A stretch of DNA of 64,000 nucleotides from positions 42,816 to 106,815 of IMG/VR virus record IMGVR_UViG_3300006316_000001; one strand, written 5' to 3'. This document shows positions 49,794 through 57,476 of this stretch, in pieces (within the stretch, counting starts at the first letter, position 1; every line of letters starts with the position of its first letter). The notes beneath the pieces were generated by a model. That model searched no databases, had not been told where the DNA came from, and worked only from the letters and a program-made list of their open reading frames with translations. The position numbers and the translations under genes are program-made. This DNA is from a virus.

Positions 49794-50339
49794 TTAGAAT
49801 TCATTGAACATTTCGCGTAGTAGGTCGTCTATGCAACTTGACCCACAAACATGTTGAGCTGACCGAGCAACATTAATGGCATGAATCTTCGCGCTTCCAG
49901 AATATTTTGCGGAATATGCAGCAAAGGCGAACGAAACTGCAGTATTGGCGCAGGATGCACGAGAGTAGCGAGCCTTTTCGATAAAACTAAAAGACTTTTC
50001 CCACAATTCATCCCGAATGTCTTTATTTATATCATCAAAATCGTCAGCAATATCATCACTTGAAGCGTTATTCAAAAAATCAACAATCAAATCGTAGTTG
50101 TCTGTGTGGGGCTTGATATGATGTGCGACAATCAATGCGCAATCGTATGCAAATCTTACGATTCGGCGTTTCGGAATCTTCTTACTCGCTAACCACAATA
50201 GATCTTCGTGCGTGTTCAGTCCACCAACCAATGAGGTCACTTCCACACTGTCTTCGGTGTTGTTGGTTTGTTCTATGAAGCGTTTAAGACCTAATTCACA
50301 AGCATCCATTTCAATTAGCTCAGATTTAGAAATTTTCAT
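49794..50339 (-). CDS. Helical-repeat protein, paralogue of 49260-49757
   Basis: A 181-residue protein with the same N terminus as the next gene (DACELGLKRFIEQTNNTEDS, then LLWLASKKIPKRRIVRFAYD). The second half has Ala/Ser/Tyr-rich helices (AFAAYSAKYSGSAK) and ends LREMFNEF. It is the first gene after promoter copy 5. Tandem duplication followed by divergence of the C-terminal half is evident. The function is unknown. Confidence 0.7.
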   Translation of the reverse strand: MKISKSELIEMDACELGLKRFIEQTNNTEDSVEVTSLVGGLNTHEDLLWLASKKIPKRRIVRFAYDCALIVAHHIKPHTDNYDLIVDFLNNASSDDIADDFDDINKDIRDELWEKSFSFIEKARYSRASCANTAVSFAFAAYSAKYSGSAKIHAINVARSAQHVCGSSCIDDLLREMFNEF

Positions 50340-50389
50340 AATAAATAGCCTTTTATTGGGAAGGGCTAACCGTTAACCCTATAACAACC

Positions 50390-50418
50390 ATTATACTCTA
50401 ATTAGCCGAGAAGTAAAG
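50390..50418 (-). promoter_or_regulatory. Early promoter copy 5 (leftward)
   Basis: -10 TATAAT at 50395-50390, -35 CTTTAC at 50418-50413, spacer 17 bp. The leader hairpin at 50379-50363 is GGGUUAA-CGG-UUAGCCC with one G-U pair. The leader through the start codon (AAAAGGCTATTTATTATG) is the same as in copy 8. It drives 49794-50339 through 47886-48545. Confidence 0.88.
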
Positions 50419-50440
50419 CTTTTTAGCTAAATTTGAATGT

Positions 50441-50466
50441 AAAAAAGGCTCCGCTAGGGAGCCTTT
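50441..50466 (-). terminator. Terminator of the 50469-53205 operon
   Basis: GGCTCC-GCTAG-GGAGCC (50447-50463). On the minus strand six Us follow. It starts within a few bases of the stop of the DNA-transferase-like gene. Confidence 0.9.
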
Positions 50467-50468
50467 TG

Positions 50469-51551
50469 TTAACCTAATAGGTCGAATATGTTGGGTTCTG
50501 GTTCGGTCTGCTGTTCAAAAATGTGACCGCGCCAATCAATCTCACCCCGCTCTAAAAAGAACGACATCGCTTCTTTGTTGATCGGGTCTTTCCGCCCACG
50601 TTCGCCACCTTCTTTGCGAGTTTCTGACGATTGTAGTAATGAGCCATGGAGCATTTCTTTCCTTGCTTCCCAAAGTAGTGACCACTCAATTCCGTCCCAT
50701 CCCTTGGACTGAACGTCGGTGATGTCCAAAAATTGTCGGTCAAGGTAATATCCTGGATACCTACCATCTCTATTACGGAAAAATTTCTTGAAAGCGCAAC
50801 AGACAGTTTCGAACCCAAGACGCTCGACTGACAATCCAAAACGACAATTCGTCTCTTTAATGATTCCATTTGCCTCTTCCTCTAGCCATTCAAGCTCTTC
50901 TTTTGTGAATTTGTGGCGGATCTTTTTACCATCCACCTTACGTTTACACCATTCATCTTTACCTAGTCCGCGACACAATCCGTCACGGTGCGACTCAGAA
51001 CCACCATCACCCAACAACAAACTTGGGATGTCAATCGGGATTCCACATACATCTCGTAGAGCCTGCATATAAAACCAGCATTTGTAGCGACCAAAGTCGT
51101 GGAACTTGATGACCTCATCCCATATGCGTTTGAAGTTCGCCTCACGATCCTCACCACACATACTCATGAACCAAGCATTCTGAGTGCCGTCACCAATGGT
51201 TTCGCGATAGGATTCAAACATCGCTGGCAACTTACCCTTACTGTAACGACAATCCACCTGATAGCGCAACTTGTGGTAATTATCGTCGTTCCACTTAGTT
51301 AAGCGGTCAAGGTCAACCAAGTCATAGTCGGGAAACTCGTTCGCCATCACATACGCTTGTGGGAGTTGATAGCTATTGGCGTACAACCAGACGTACCATA
51401 GACGTTGTTCTTTGTTGTACTCTTGGCGATTGAACATGTAGTTCATCATCCAAATAGCAGGGTCAACATCGCCTCGTAAATACTGCCAAGCTGTGTATTG
51501 GATTAAAAGCTCGCGCCTGTTTTTGTAGTCTGGAGTGCGATAATCAATCAA
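50469..51551 (-). CDS. Amino acid:DNA transferase-like protein (ADDT / aGPT-Pplase clade 2)
   Basis: A 360-residue protein. The pattern NRQEYNKEQRLWYVWLYANS (about residues 42-61), VMANEFPDYDLVDLDRLTKW and LRYQVDCRYSKGKLPAMFES then YRETIGDGTQ (about 95-128) resembles the alpha-glutamyl/putrescinyl-thymine pyrophosphorylase clade 2 family, experimentally linked to adding amino acids to activated 5-hydroxymethyl-dU in phage DNA. The start is TTG 51551, overlapping the previous stop (TTGA). It is the last gene of the promoter-6 operon, with a GAT-II gene upstream, which fits a DNA-modification role. The family call is from motif memory. Confidence 0.7.
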   Translation of the reverse strand: MIDYRTPDYKNRRELLIQYTAWQYLRGDVDPAIWMMNYMFNRQEYNKEQRLWYVWLYANSYQLPQAYVMANEFPDYDLVDLDRLTKWNDDNYHKLRYQVDCRYSKGKLPAMFESYRETIGDGTQNAWFMSMCGEDREANFKRIWDEVIKFHDFGRYKCWFYMQALRDVCGIPIDIPSLLLGDGGSESHRDGLCRGLGKDEWCKRKVDGKKIRHKFTKEELEWLEEEANGIIKETNCRFGLSVERLGFETVCCAFKKFFRNRDGRYPGYYLDRQFLDITDVQSKGWDGIEWSLLWEARKEMLHGSLLQSSETRKEGGERGRKDPINKEAMSFFLERGEIDWRGHIFEQQTEPEPNIFDLLG

Positions 51552-51982
51552 AATATGTACCCCTTGTTCATCTTAGCCAACTCAGTGATGGCAGCATGAT
51601 ACCCTTCACGTTCTTTATTCCATAATGCGCGAGTGAAACGTTGAGCGACCCACGGCTCAAGTTCTTTATGGTGACGGTTTAATAAAATCTTGTCTAACCA
51701 ATTCATATCACACAACATATCATAGTTCAGGTGAATCAAGAACGATGGGTTCTCTTTGATGAACTGCTTACATGAAGGTGGTAGCTTGACGTCAGCAACC
51801 TTGATTTGGTCATCAATATCACCAACAATCTTCTCAATGATGGCTTGTGTTAGAAAAAGACCGCTACTGTGGATGTAGTGGTCGTTACCAATCTTCTCAA
51901 CGATAGCATCAAGGAAGTTGCCCATGCGTGATTTGAGCTGTTGGATTTGCGGGCTATCTTTGTGAGCAATATGTTTATTCAT
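51548..51982 (-). CDS. Hypothetical protein in modification operon
   Basis: A 144-residue helical protein, MNKHIAHKDSPQIQQLKSRM, with a perfect AAGGAG ribosome site, starting 2 bases after the GAT-II stop. No motif is recognised. Tight linkage with the amidotransferase and DNA-transferase genes suggests a helper or substrate-handling role. Confidence 0.75.
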   Translation of the reverse strand: MNKHIAHKDSPQIQQLKSRMGNFLDAIVEKIGNDHYIHSSGLFLTQAIIEKIVGDIDDQIKVADVKLPPSCKQFIKENPSFLIHLNYDMLCDMNWLDKILLNRHHKELEPWVAQRFTRALWNKEREGYHAAITELAKMNKGYIF

Positions 51983-51983
51983 C

Positions 51984-52757
51984 TTAGTCTCCTTTGAAGT
52001 CTTTGATGGTTGTTGGTTTGATTTGGATGTCAATCTGAAGGTCTTGTCCCAAGCCATCCGGATATCTCTTTTTGGCGAAGACTCCTGGATCAGCACGACT
52101 ATATGTACCCATACCCAAAGTTCGACTTTCATAAATGACGCCATTAATGCAATCATCAATCTGGGACTTTTCTATACCTGCGCGAACTAAAGCATCTTGA
52201 GTTGATGAGAAAATTATACCCGTCCCCAAATCAGCGTGCCACAATGGGCGTTGACCGTTGCGGAATCCCTTGATTGTACAATTGGTGGTGTCTAGTTCAA
52301 GAACCGCCATGCTAGCATCTGGGAAATACTTCAGAGGATGGATACCCTGATCAAGTGCTGCTAGAACAAGACTCGAATCATTACCATTTTTGGCAATTAG
52401 CCCGTACTCACTTTCCCAAGTACTCGGATCAGCTTGTGTAATCACACCGTTATGGGCGATAGCTCGTTTCTCACCGAATAATGGTTGGTTGTGCTCAAGG
52501 TCACTGGTTGAGTATCTAGCGTGAGCGATAAGGACAATCTCGTTGTAATCTTCGTCAACAGCATCACTCAAGTTAAACTCACTCAGTAGAGCATCAACTG
52601 GTACTGGCTTGCTGTAACCTTGAATCTTATCATCTTTAATGTACGCCACGCCTGAAGCATGACGACCGCGTATTTGTAAATTTCTAAATACACGTTCACA
52701 CAACTCAAGGTCTTCGCTGGTTGGGTGAACAAAATGCATACCGAATACACCACACAT
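51984..52757 (-). CDS. Class II glutamine amidotransferase (Ntn hydrolase)
   Basis: A 257-residue GAT-II domain. The nucleophile Cys2 follows the initiator Met (MCGVFG), and the usual motifs follow: LQIRGRHASGVAYI, LIAHARYSTSDLEHNQPLF and IAHNGVIT (substrate and oxyanion-hole residues), plus GNDSSLVL. No synthetase or ATPase domain is fused, so it should supply ammonia to a partner enzyme, here plausibly one of the amidoligase-like or DNA-modifying proteins of the same cluster. AGGAG ribosome site. Confidence 0.88.
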   Translation of the reverse strand: MCGVFGMHFVHPTSEDLELCERVFRNLQIRGRHASGVAYIKDDKIQGYSKPVPVDALLSEFNLSDAVDEDYNEIVLIAHARYSTSDLEHNQPLFGEKRAIAHNGVITQADPSTWESEYGLIAKNGNDSSLVLAALDQGIHPLKYFPDASMAVLELDTTNCTIKGFRNGQRPLWHADLGTGIIFSSTQDALVRAGIEKSQIDDCINGVIYESRTLGMGTYSRADPGVFAKKRYPDGLGQDLQIDIQIKPTTIKDFKGD

Positions 52758-52767
52758 AATAATGCTC

Positions 52768-53205
52768 CTATTTGATGTCTAAATCATTAATGAACCACGT
52801 ACAATCAGGATTATACTCACCCACACCACTTGTGGACAAGAACTCTTCCTTTGTCTTTCCATAATACGGATACCCAGAACACATTCCAGGACGGTTTTCG
52901 TAGTTTGTGCACACCCCATTAACTAGATGCTTACATAGGAAGTGGCTCGCTTTCTGTGCCCATTTGCGTAGACCTTTGTCTTTGTATTTGAACATCTGTG
53001 GATTGATCTTCTTGGCACGACGCTTCTTTATTGGAATCAACATGTCAGCGACTTTCTGACGTTCATCACTGTAGTCAGACAAATCCCAATCAGCTCTATT
53101 ATCAGGGAATTTGCGAACAAAATTTTTGTAGCCTTGAGTGGCGACAATACGAAGGACTTTACAACAGTCATAGCAGCGCTCGCCATTAATCATACAATGT
53201 TCCAT
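52768..53205 (-). CDS. YkgJ-type Cys-cluster protein
   Basis: A 145-residue protein with CYDCC near the N terminus and FLCKHLVNGVCTNYENRPGM then C-x-G-Y-P near residues 90-115, plus a late Cys. This is the spacing of the CxxCxxCC zinc/iron-chelating (YkgJ) family. These proteins occur beside modification enzymes but their reaction is unsettled. It is the first gene after promoter copy 6. The start is ATG 53205 or possibly 53193. Confidence 0.78.
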   Translation of the reverse strand: MEHCMINGERCYDCCKVLRIVATQGYKNFVRKFPDNRADWDLSDYSDERQKVADMLIPIKKRRAKKINPQMFKYKDKGLRKWAQKASHFLCKHLVNGVCTNYENRPGMCSGYPYYGKTKEEFLSTSGVGEYNPDCTWFINDLDIK

Positions 53206-53265
53206 TATTTACGTACTCTCTTTTTGTTATTTAGAAATATGTAACCATTTACCCCTACAACAATC

Positions 53266-53294
53266 ATTATACTCTAATTTTACGAGAAGTAAAG
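53266..53294 (-). promoter_or_regulatory. Early promoter copy 6 (leftward)
   Basis: -10 TATAAT at 53271-53266, -35 CTTTAC at 53294-53289, spacer 17 bp. The leader begins GGGGTAAATGGTTAC and has only a weak stem, so this copy has largely lost the leader hairpin. It drives 52768-53205 through 50469-51551. Confidence 0.85.
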
Positions 53295-53316
53295 CTTTTT
53301 AGTTAAATTTGAATGT

Positions 53317-53338
53317 AAAAAAGGCTCCCGAAGGAGCC
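53317..53338 (-). terminator. Terminator after GNAT gene
   Basis: GGCTCC-CGAA-GGAGCC (53323-53338) is followed on the minus strand by six Us. It separates the acetyltransferase gene from promoter copy 6. Confidence 0.9.
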
Positions 53339-53343
53339 TATTT

Positions 53344-53946
53344 TTATGAGAAGATATCTTTCTTTAGGTGAGTCGCCAGCGAACTGTAATTGTGGTCGTC
53401 GCCAGTTGACGATTCTGGATGAACGCGCCTTTGTATTAGATCTATGACTGACTGATTATCATGTCCCAATAAGACACTCATGTCGGGACTATAGCTCAAA
53501 TAGTCATCTAAGGTTTTGAGTAGAGGCATGTTACAGTAATAGTCTCCACTTCTCGTGATTCCCCAGTATGTGAATCCCAATCTATTGTAGAATTTTATTG
53601 CGGAAGGAGCACAATTCATTCTGATTCTAGAAAGTTCGCATTCATTACCTTCTTGTATTGCAACTTCCATAATTTTTCTGGCGTACCCAAATTTCCGATA
53701 TTTCTTTGGCGTCAAAAGATTTATTATGGACAAATACCCGTCTTTGGTTTTGTTTAAGAAAAGAACGGTTACGATTTTACCATCAACTTCCAGACACAAA
53801 ACAGGCTTGGCTTTCCAATCATAGAATCTGTTATGGAATTCGATTGAATTTTCTGAGAATCTCAAGGTTTCCTTATCATCTAAATCTATCGTATTATGGA
53901 AGTATTCTCTGTATGAGAATTCACTATCAATATTTATAATGTTCAT
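53344..53946 (-). CDS. GNAT-family acetyltransferase
   Basis: A 200-residue protein from ATG 53946 (AAGGAAAGTGG upstream). The acetyl-CoA-binding core is KYRKFGYARKIMEVAIQEGN (the R/Q-x-x-G-x-G/A loop: RKFGYA), preceded by the strand DGYLSIINLLTPK and followed by AIKFYNRLGFTYWG. Such enzymes transfer acyl groups to amines. In phage hypermodification clusters GNAT proteins help tailor the base side chain; here the link is by position only. It sits between two terminators, after the transporter gene. Confidence 0.85.
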   Translation of the reverse strand: MNIINIDSEFSYREYFHNTIDLDDKETLRFSENSIEFHNRFYDWKAKPVLCLEVDGKIVTVLFLNKTKDGYLSIINLLTPKKYRKFGYARKIMEVAIQEGNECELSRIRMNCAPSAIKFYNRLGFTYWGITRSGDYYCNMPLLKTLDDYLSYSPDMSVLLGHDNQSVIDLIQRRVHPESSTGDDHNYSSLATHLKKDIFS

Positions 53947-53961
53947 ATCCACTTTCCTTAT

Positions 53962-53983
53962 AAAAATGGCTCCCGAAGGAGCC
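53962..53983 (-). terminator. Terminator after transporter gene
   Basis: GGCTCC-CGAA-GGAGCC (53968-53983) is followed by AUUUUU on the minus strand. The hairpin is identical to the one at 53323-53338. Expression of the GNAT gene downstream would need read-through or its own promoter; none is visible. Confidence 0.85.
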
Positions 53984-53993
53984 TTAATAGGAA

Positions 53994-55322
53994 TTACTTT
54001 ACCATCTTGAACGCTTGAACTACCATGTTTAGGTATAGCGCTGCTATTGGTAACCCTAGGATTGCAATCACAATCTTCAGAGCATTCCAAGCTTCAGGTC
54101 CAAACATTTGGAAGCTAATAGCCATGAACGCTACAAATACAACCCAGCAACCTGAACTTGTTTTACCTTCGCTCATCTCATCCAAAGCAATCGAACCAGA
54201 GTCAACACAAGTAACCATCCACAAACACATTGCCACTAACAGTACACCACCAGCAATCTCACCATACGGGATAACCTGCTCAAGCAAGACGAACGGATCA
54301 TTAACTTCAAGAATCTCAGCAGCCGAACCTAGTACACCGAAGAAGAAACAAGTGATAACCATCGGAATAACACCAACACCAACAATCACTTCACGAACAG
54401 TACGCCCTTGGGAAATTGTGGTAAAGAACGCCACGCTGAACGGTAGGAAAGTGAACCACCAAGCCGCATAGAAGTATGGCCACCAGAATAACCAGCCATT
54501 GTGATCTTCGCTAGCACCAGCACCAGTATCGAAGCCATACTCAAATAGATTACTCAACATCATCCCGAAGCTTTGGAATGTGTACTTTAGTGTATCCATA
54601 CCAACAAACCAAGCCACCGCTGCTGTGATGATTACACCTGTAACCATTGCGCCATTACTCAACCATTTCACCCCACGCAGAACACCTGACTTTGCTGACG
54701 CTAGGCTGATAATCGCAAACACCACCATCAGTATACTCTGATCAACATCAATGCCGAATGTTCCCTTAAGACCCGATTGAACGCCAGAAGCTGCTATTGT
54801 GAATGACGACACGATTGCGATTACCGTAGTTACACACATGAGAACCATAGAGGCTGATGTTGCCTTTTTGCCCATGTTAGGAGTGAATACAGCTTTACCC
54901 TTTGACCAGAATATACCGCCAGCCGCAGTCGCCACAGCAAACATGATATAAGCTGGACCCCAGTTATACATGGTGCGAGCAATAGCATCAGTGGTTTCGA
55001 AACCAGCCTCAACGTGATAGCTTGGTTCAGATACGCCCCAAACGAACAGTGATGAACCAATTACCGTTGATACGCACATACCGTACCAGCTGAGGTTACC
55101 AATTCGCTTCTCTCCTGGAAGCTTGATATTGGCAAATTTGGAGTTGAACGCTAGTACCGCTGCGATAAATACCGAAGCCATAATTGTTGCGTTCATCATC
55201 CAACCGAAGTCACCGAGGACTCCCTTTCGGATTGAACCAAGGATGTTACTGACATCTTCAGTAAAGAACGATGACGCCAGACCGAGTGTTAGTAGAATTA
55301 AGATTGTGTATAGGCTCTTCAT
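53994..55322 (-). CDS. BCCT-family (betaine/carnitine/choline-type) transporter
   Basis: A 442-residue integral membrane protein with about twelve hydrophobic segments. The diagnostic BCCT region is present at about residues 275-315: GWLFWWPYFYAAWWFTFLPF then ISQGRTVREVI, the Trp-rich helix 8 and following loop of this family. An earlier FVWGVSEPSYHV matches the WGVxEP signature. It is shorter than bacterial members, with minimal tails. I chose ATG 55322 (AAGGAAATTAAC upstream). BCCT carriers import quaternary amines or related solutes. It lies inside the DNA-modification cluster behind two amidoligase genes, so it may import a precursor, or protect the host osmotically. Start alternatives: 55340. 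Confidence 0.88.
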   Translation of the reverse strand: MKSLYTILILLTLGLASSFFTEDVSNILGSIRKGVLGDFGWMMNATIMASVFIAAVLAFNSKFANIKLPGEKRIGNLSWYGMCVSTVIGSSLFVWGVSEPSYHVEAGFETTDAIARTMYNWGPAYIMFAVATAAGGIFWSKGKAVFTPNMGKKATSASMVLMCVTTVIAIVSSFTIAASGVQSGLKGTFGIDVDQSILMVVFAIISLASAKSGVLRGVKWLSNGAMVTGVIITAAVAWFVGMDTLKYTFQSFGMMLSNLFEYGFDTGAGASEDHNGWLFWWPYFYAAWWFTFLPFSVAFFTTISQGRTVREVIVGVGVIPMVITCFFFGVLGSAAEILEVNDPFVLLEQVIPYGEIAGGVLLVAMCLWMVTCVDSGSIALDEMSEGKTSSGCWVVFVAFMAISFQMFGPEAWNALKIVIAILGLPIAALYLNMVVQAFKMVK

Positions 55323-55382
55323 GTTAATTTCCTTATTCATTGCGCCAGTTGTAGTGGCCAAGACCACGTAAAAATGTATGGA

Positions 55383-56381
55383 TTATCGTAACCATCCGTA
55401 TGTTTCCTTAATTTCTTTGAGTAGTTCTTTAGTGATTTCAGAACCGTTCGCATAGTTGTATTTGCGGAAGTTGTCCTCCATCACCTGATCATTATGAGGC
55501 ATTGGGGGAAAGTCCCAGTCATCACGCATTGCAATAACGTCGTGAATTGTTTTGTGTGGCTCATTTAGCGCAGTCTCAATACACATTGCTGTGAATAGAG
55601 CCACATTTGCCATTTGTTTACCTTGGCGAGTGCCCCAATTACTACGGTTCTCGATAGTTGGGTGTTTACCGCCCTTACCGCGAAGTCGTGTAGTGTTCAA
55701 TCCTGGACGTTGCATCATCCAAGAAGGTTTATTGTCCTTTGTCTGATTCGCTTGCCCGTCAATTACCCCGCGTGCCGTGTCTGCAGCTAATGCACGCTCC
55801 AAATTAGCATCACGGAGAACTGAGCAACAAGCGCCCATCATGTATTTGAACAATTTAGGGTCACAAGTTTCCTTGTCTATATTGAACGCTGGAGGATTCG
55901 TCTTAGTGATATCTTCCCAGTTATTGGTAGCCCACCAGAACAGTCGCTTCATGCCATCGCGGTCTTCAGTTAGACCTTCAACACCAACGTGAACGTGGCC
56001 ACCCGAACGTCCCGAAACTGAAATCTCATGACCGATATGAGCTTCTTGCATAGCAATCATTTGGTCCCACGCATCGCCAAGTTCTTCGGGTGAGTTGTAC
56101 ACTGCTGTGTTAACTTCACCACCGCGATTAGAGATAGGAAGATCACCTTCGTATTGATCTTTGAGAGGCCAAGAAGCTTTACCGTCGCGATTACCACATT
56201 CACTCTCAGAGTAAGACCATGACCAACCTTCAGGAAGTGGACCACTTTTATCGACATCATTAACTTCAGCATCGATACCGAAAGTGAATGTCTTAATGTC
56301 GTATTTCGCTTTAACCTGCATCCATGGCTCGTTTTGAACTAGTTCCAATGGAGTTGGTTCTACATCACCGAATATGTTCAT
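55383..56381 (-). CDS. Amidoligase-like protein (ATP-dependent COOH-NH2 ligase family)
   Basis: A 332-residue protein. Near the N terminus TFGIDAEVNDVDKSG, then NRGGEVNTAVY (about residues 80-90), SGGHVHVGVEGLTEDRDGMK (about 125-144) and a late ENRSNWGTRQGKQM segment follow the glutamine-synthetase/GCS2-like amidoligase pattern (two acidic metal sites and an HxH strand). It shares these blocks with the interrupted gene at 56393-57382. The family forms amide bonds in peptides and secondary modifications. In this cluster the acceptor may be a modified base or free metabolite (inference). Confidence 0.68.
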   Translation of the reverse strand: MNIFGDVEPTPLELVQNEPWMQVKAKYDIKTFTFGIDAEVNDVDKSGPLPEGWSWSYSESECGNRDGKASWPLKDQYEGDLPISNRGGEVNTAVYNSPEELGDAWDQMIAMQEAHIGHEISVSGRSGGHVHVGVEGLTEDRDGMKRLFWWATNNWEDITKTNPPAFNIDKETCDPKLFKYMMGACCSVLRDANLERALAADTARGVIDGQANQTKDNKPSWMMQRPGLNTTRLRGKGGKHPTIENRSNWGTRQGKQMANVALFTAMCIETALNEPHKTIHDVIAMRDDWDFPPMPHNDQVMEDNFRKYNYANGSEITKELLKEIKETYGWLR

Positions 56382-56392
56382 GCTCTATACCC

Positions 56393-57382
56393 CTAAATGT
56401 TGTTTGGTTCTTGACGTACACGGTATGTGTTTTTGTCGTCAGCCTTCAGCTCGCCAATACGGTTCTTTCTATCAATCAAGGATTCTACATACCCGACCAT
56501 GATGTCGCGTTCATATTTGATCTTAGGAAATTTCCATTCAGGATGTCTGTCTAGAATAGACTGAACTGATTCACCAGTATTAAGCGCAGCATTAACGAAC
56601 TCTTCACAGAACTCAAAACAGCAACGTAGTTCATCGCGATCAAGAGAACCACGGAATGCGCGGAACTCTAACGTACCCATTCGCCCAAGCGGATAAAGAT
56701 TGACAGCCGCTCTTGACATTGGCATTCCCTTTCGTGAACCGCTACTTTCGTGACGACTTTCGCCCATCTTATGTGCGTCAATCAACTCAAATAGGTTGGT
56801 TACTGACGGAAGACGCTCACGATACCAATCAGGGATTTTAGTGGTTGACACATAATCTAAGTATTTATGACAGCCCCATGTGGATCCTGGAAGCTTAATA
56901 TCTTCGTAGACAGCAAATACAGGTTCGCCGAACAGATCAGTCTCACCAGTATCATATTTGTAGTCTTCATCAGTTAGACGGAAACATGCATTAATGTATG
57001 CTTGGCGATTATCTTCATTAGCAGAGTAGATTGCTAATCTTCGCAGAGCATCACCATCTTCAGTGAGTCCTGGAATATGCATATGAATGTGGGTTACTTG
57101 GTAGTGGGACATTGTCGGGTGTGGGAAGAAATCTATGATTTCCATGATGCGATCAAGTTGGTCTGGCCAACCTACCGTTGGAACCGTGTTAATTTCGCCA
57201 CCCATATGGCAATCTTCACCAGATGGGTCAGCAGCGATTCCGCGAAACTCACCCAACATATTGATGATATCATGCTCACACCATTCCCACTATCCGAGAT
57301 GCTCAGGAATTTCGGTTCGCTTATCAACGTCACCTAGTTCCAACTCAGTACCGTATTGGAATGTTTCTTTAGGGTAATTCAT
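56393..57382 (-). pseudogene. Amidoligase-like gene interrupted by an in-frame TAG
   Basis: From ATG 57382 (AAGGAAATAAT upstream) the frame reads MNYPKETFQYGTELELGDVD... and stops at TAG 57292-57290, codon 31, then continues open as WEWCEHDIIN to TAG at 56395. Without the first TAG the protein would be 329 residues. It shares GGEINT, THIHMHIPGLTEDGD and other blocks with the neighbouring 55383-56381 gene. A restart at ATG 57259 would lose the first metal-site motif. TAG is the normal stop of this and other genes here, so recoding is unlikely; a recent nonsense mutation or sequence error is the simplest reading. Confidence 0.75.
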
Positions 57383-57443
57383 ATTATTTCCTTCTGAAAT
57401 AAAGGGGAAGCGTCAACCTTTAACACTTTACCCCATAACAACC

Positions 57444-57472
57444 ATTATACTCTTATTTTACGAGAAGTAAAG
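57444..57472 (-). promoter_or_regulatory. Early promoter copy 7 (leftward)
   Basis: -10 TATAAT at 57449-57444, -35 CTTTAC at 57472-57467, spacer 17 bp. The leader hairpin at 57434-57404 pairs GGGG/CCCC and AAGUGUUAA with UUGACGCUU, all nine positions pairing with two G-U. It drives the amidoligase-like genes and the transporter. Confidence 0.88.
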
Positions 57473-57476
57473 CTTT

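Noticed and set aside
56393-57382. Amber recoding (UAG as an amino acid) in this phage
   Set aside because: Several genes, including this one, end in TAG, and no CTA-anticodon tRNA is present in the window.
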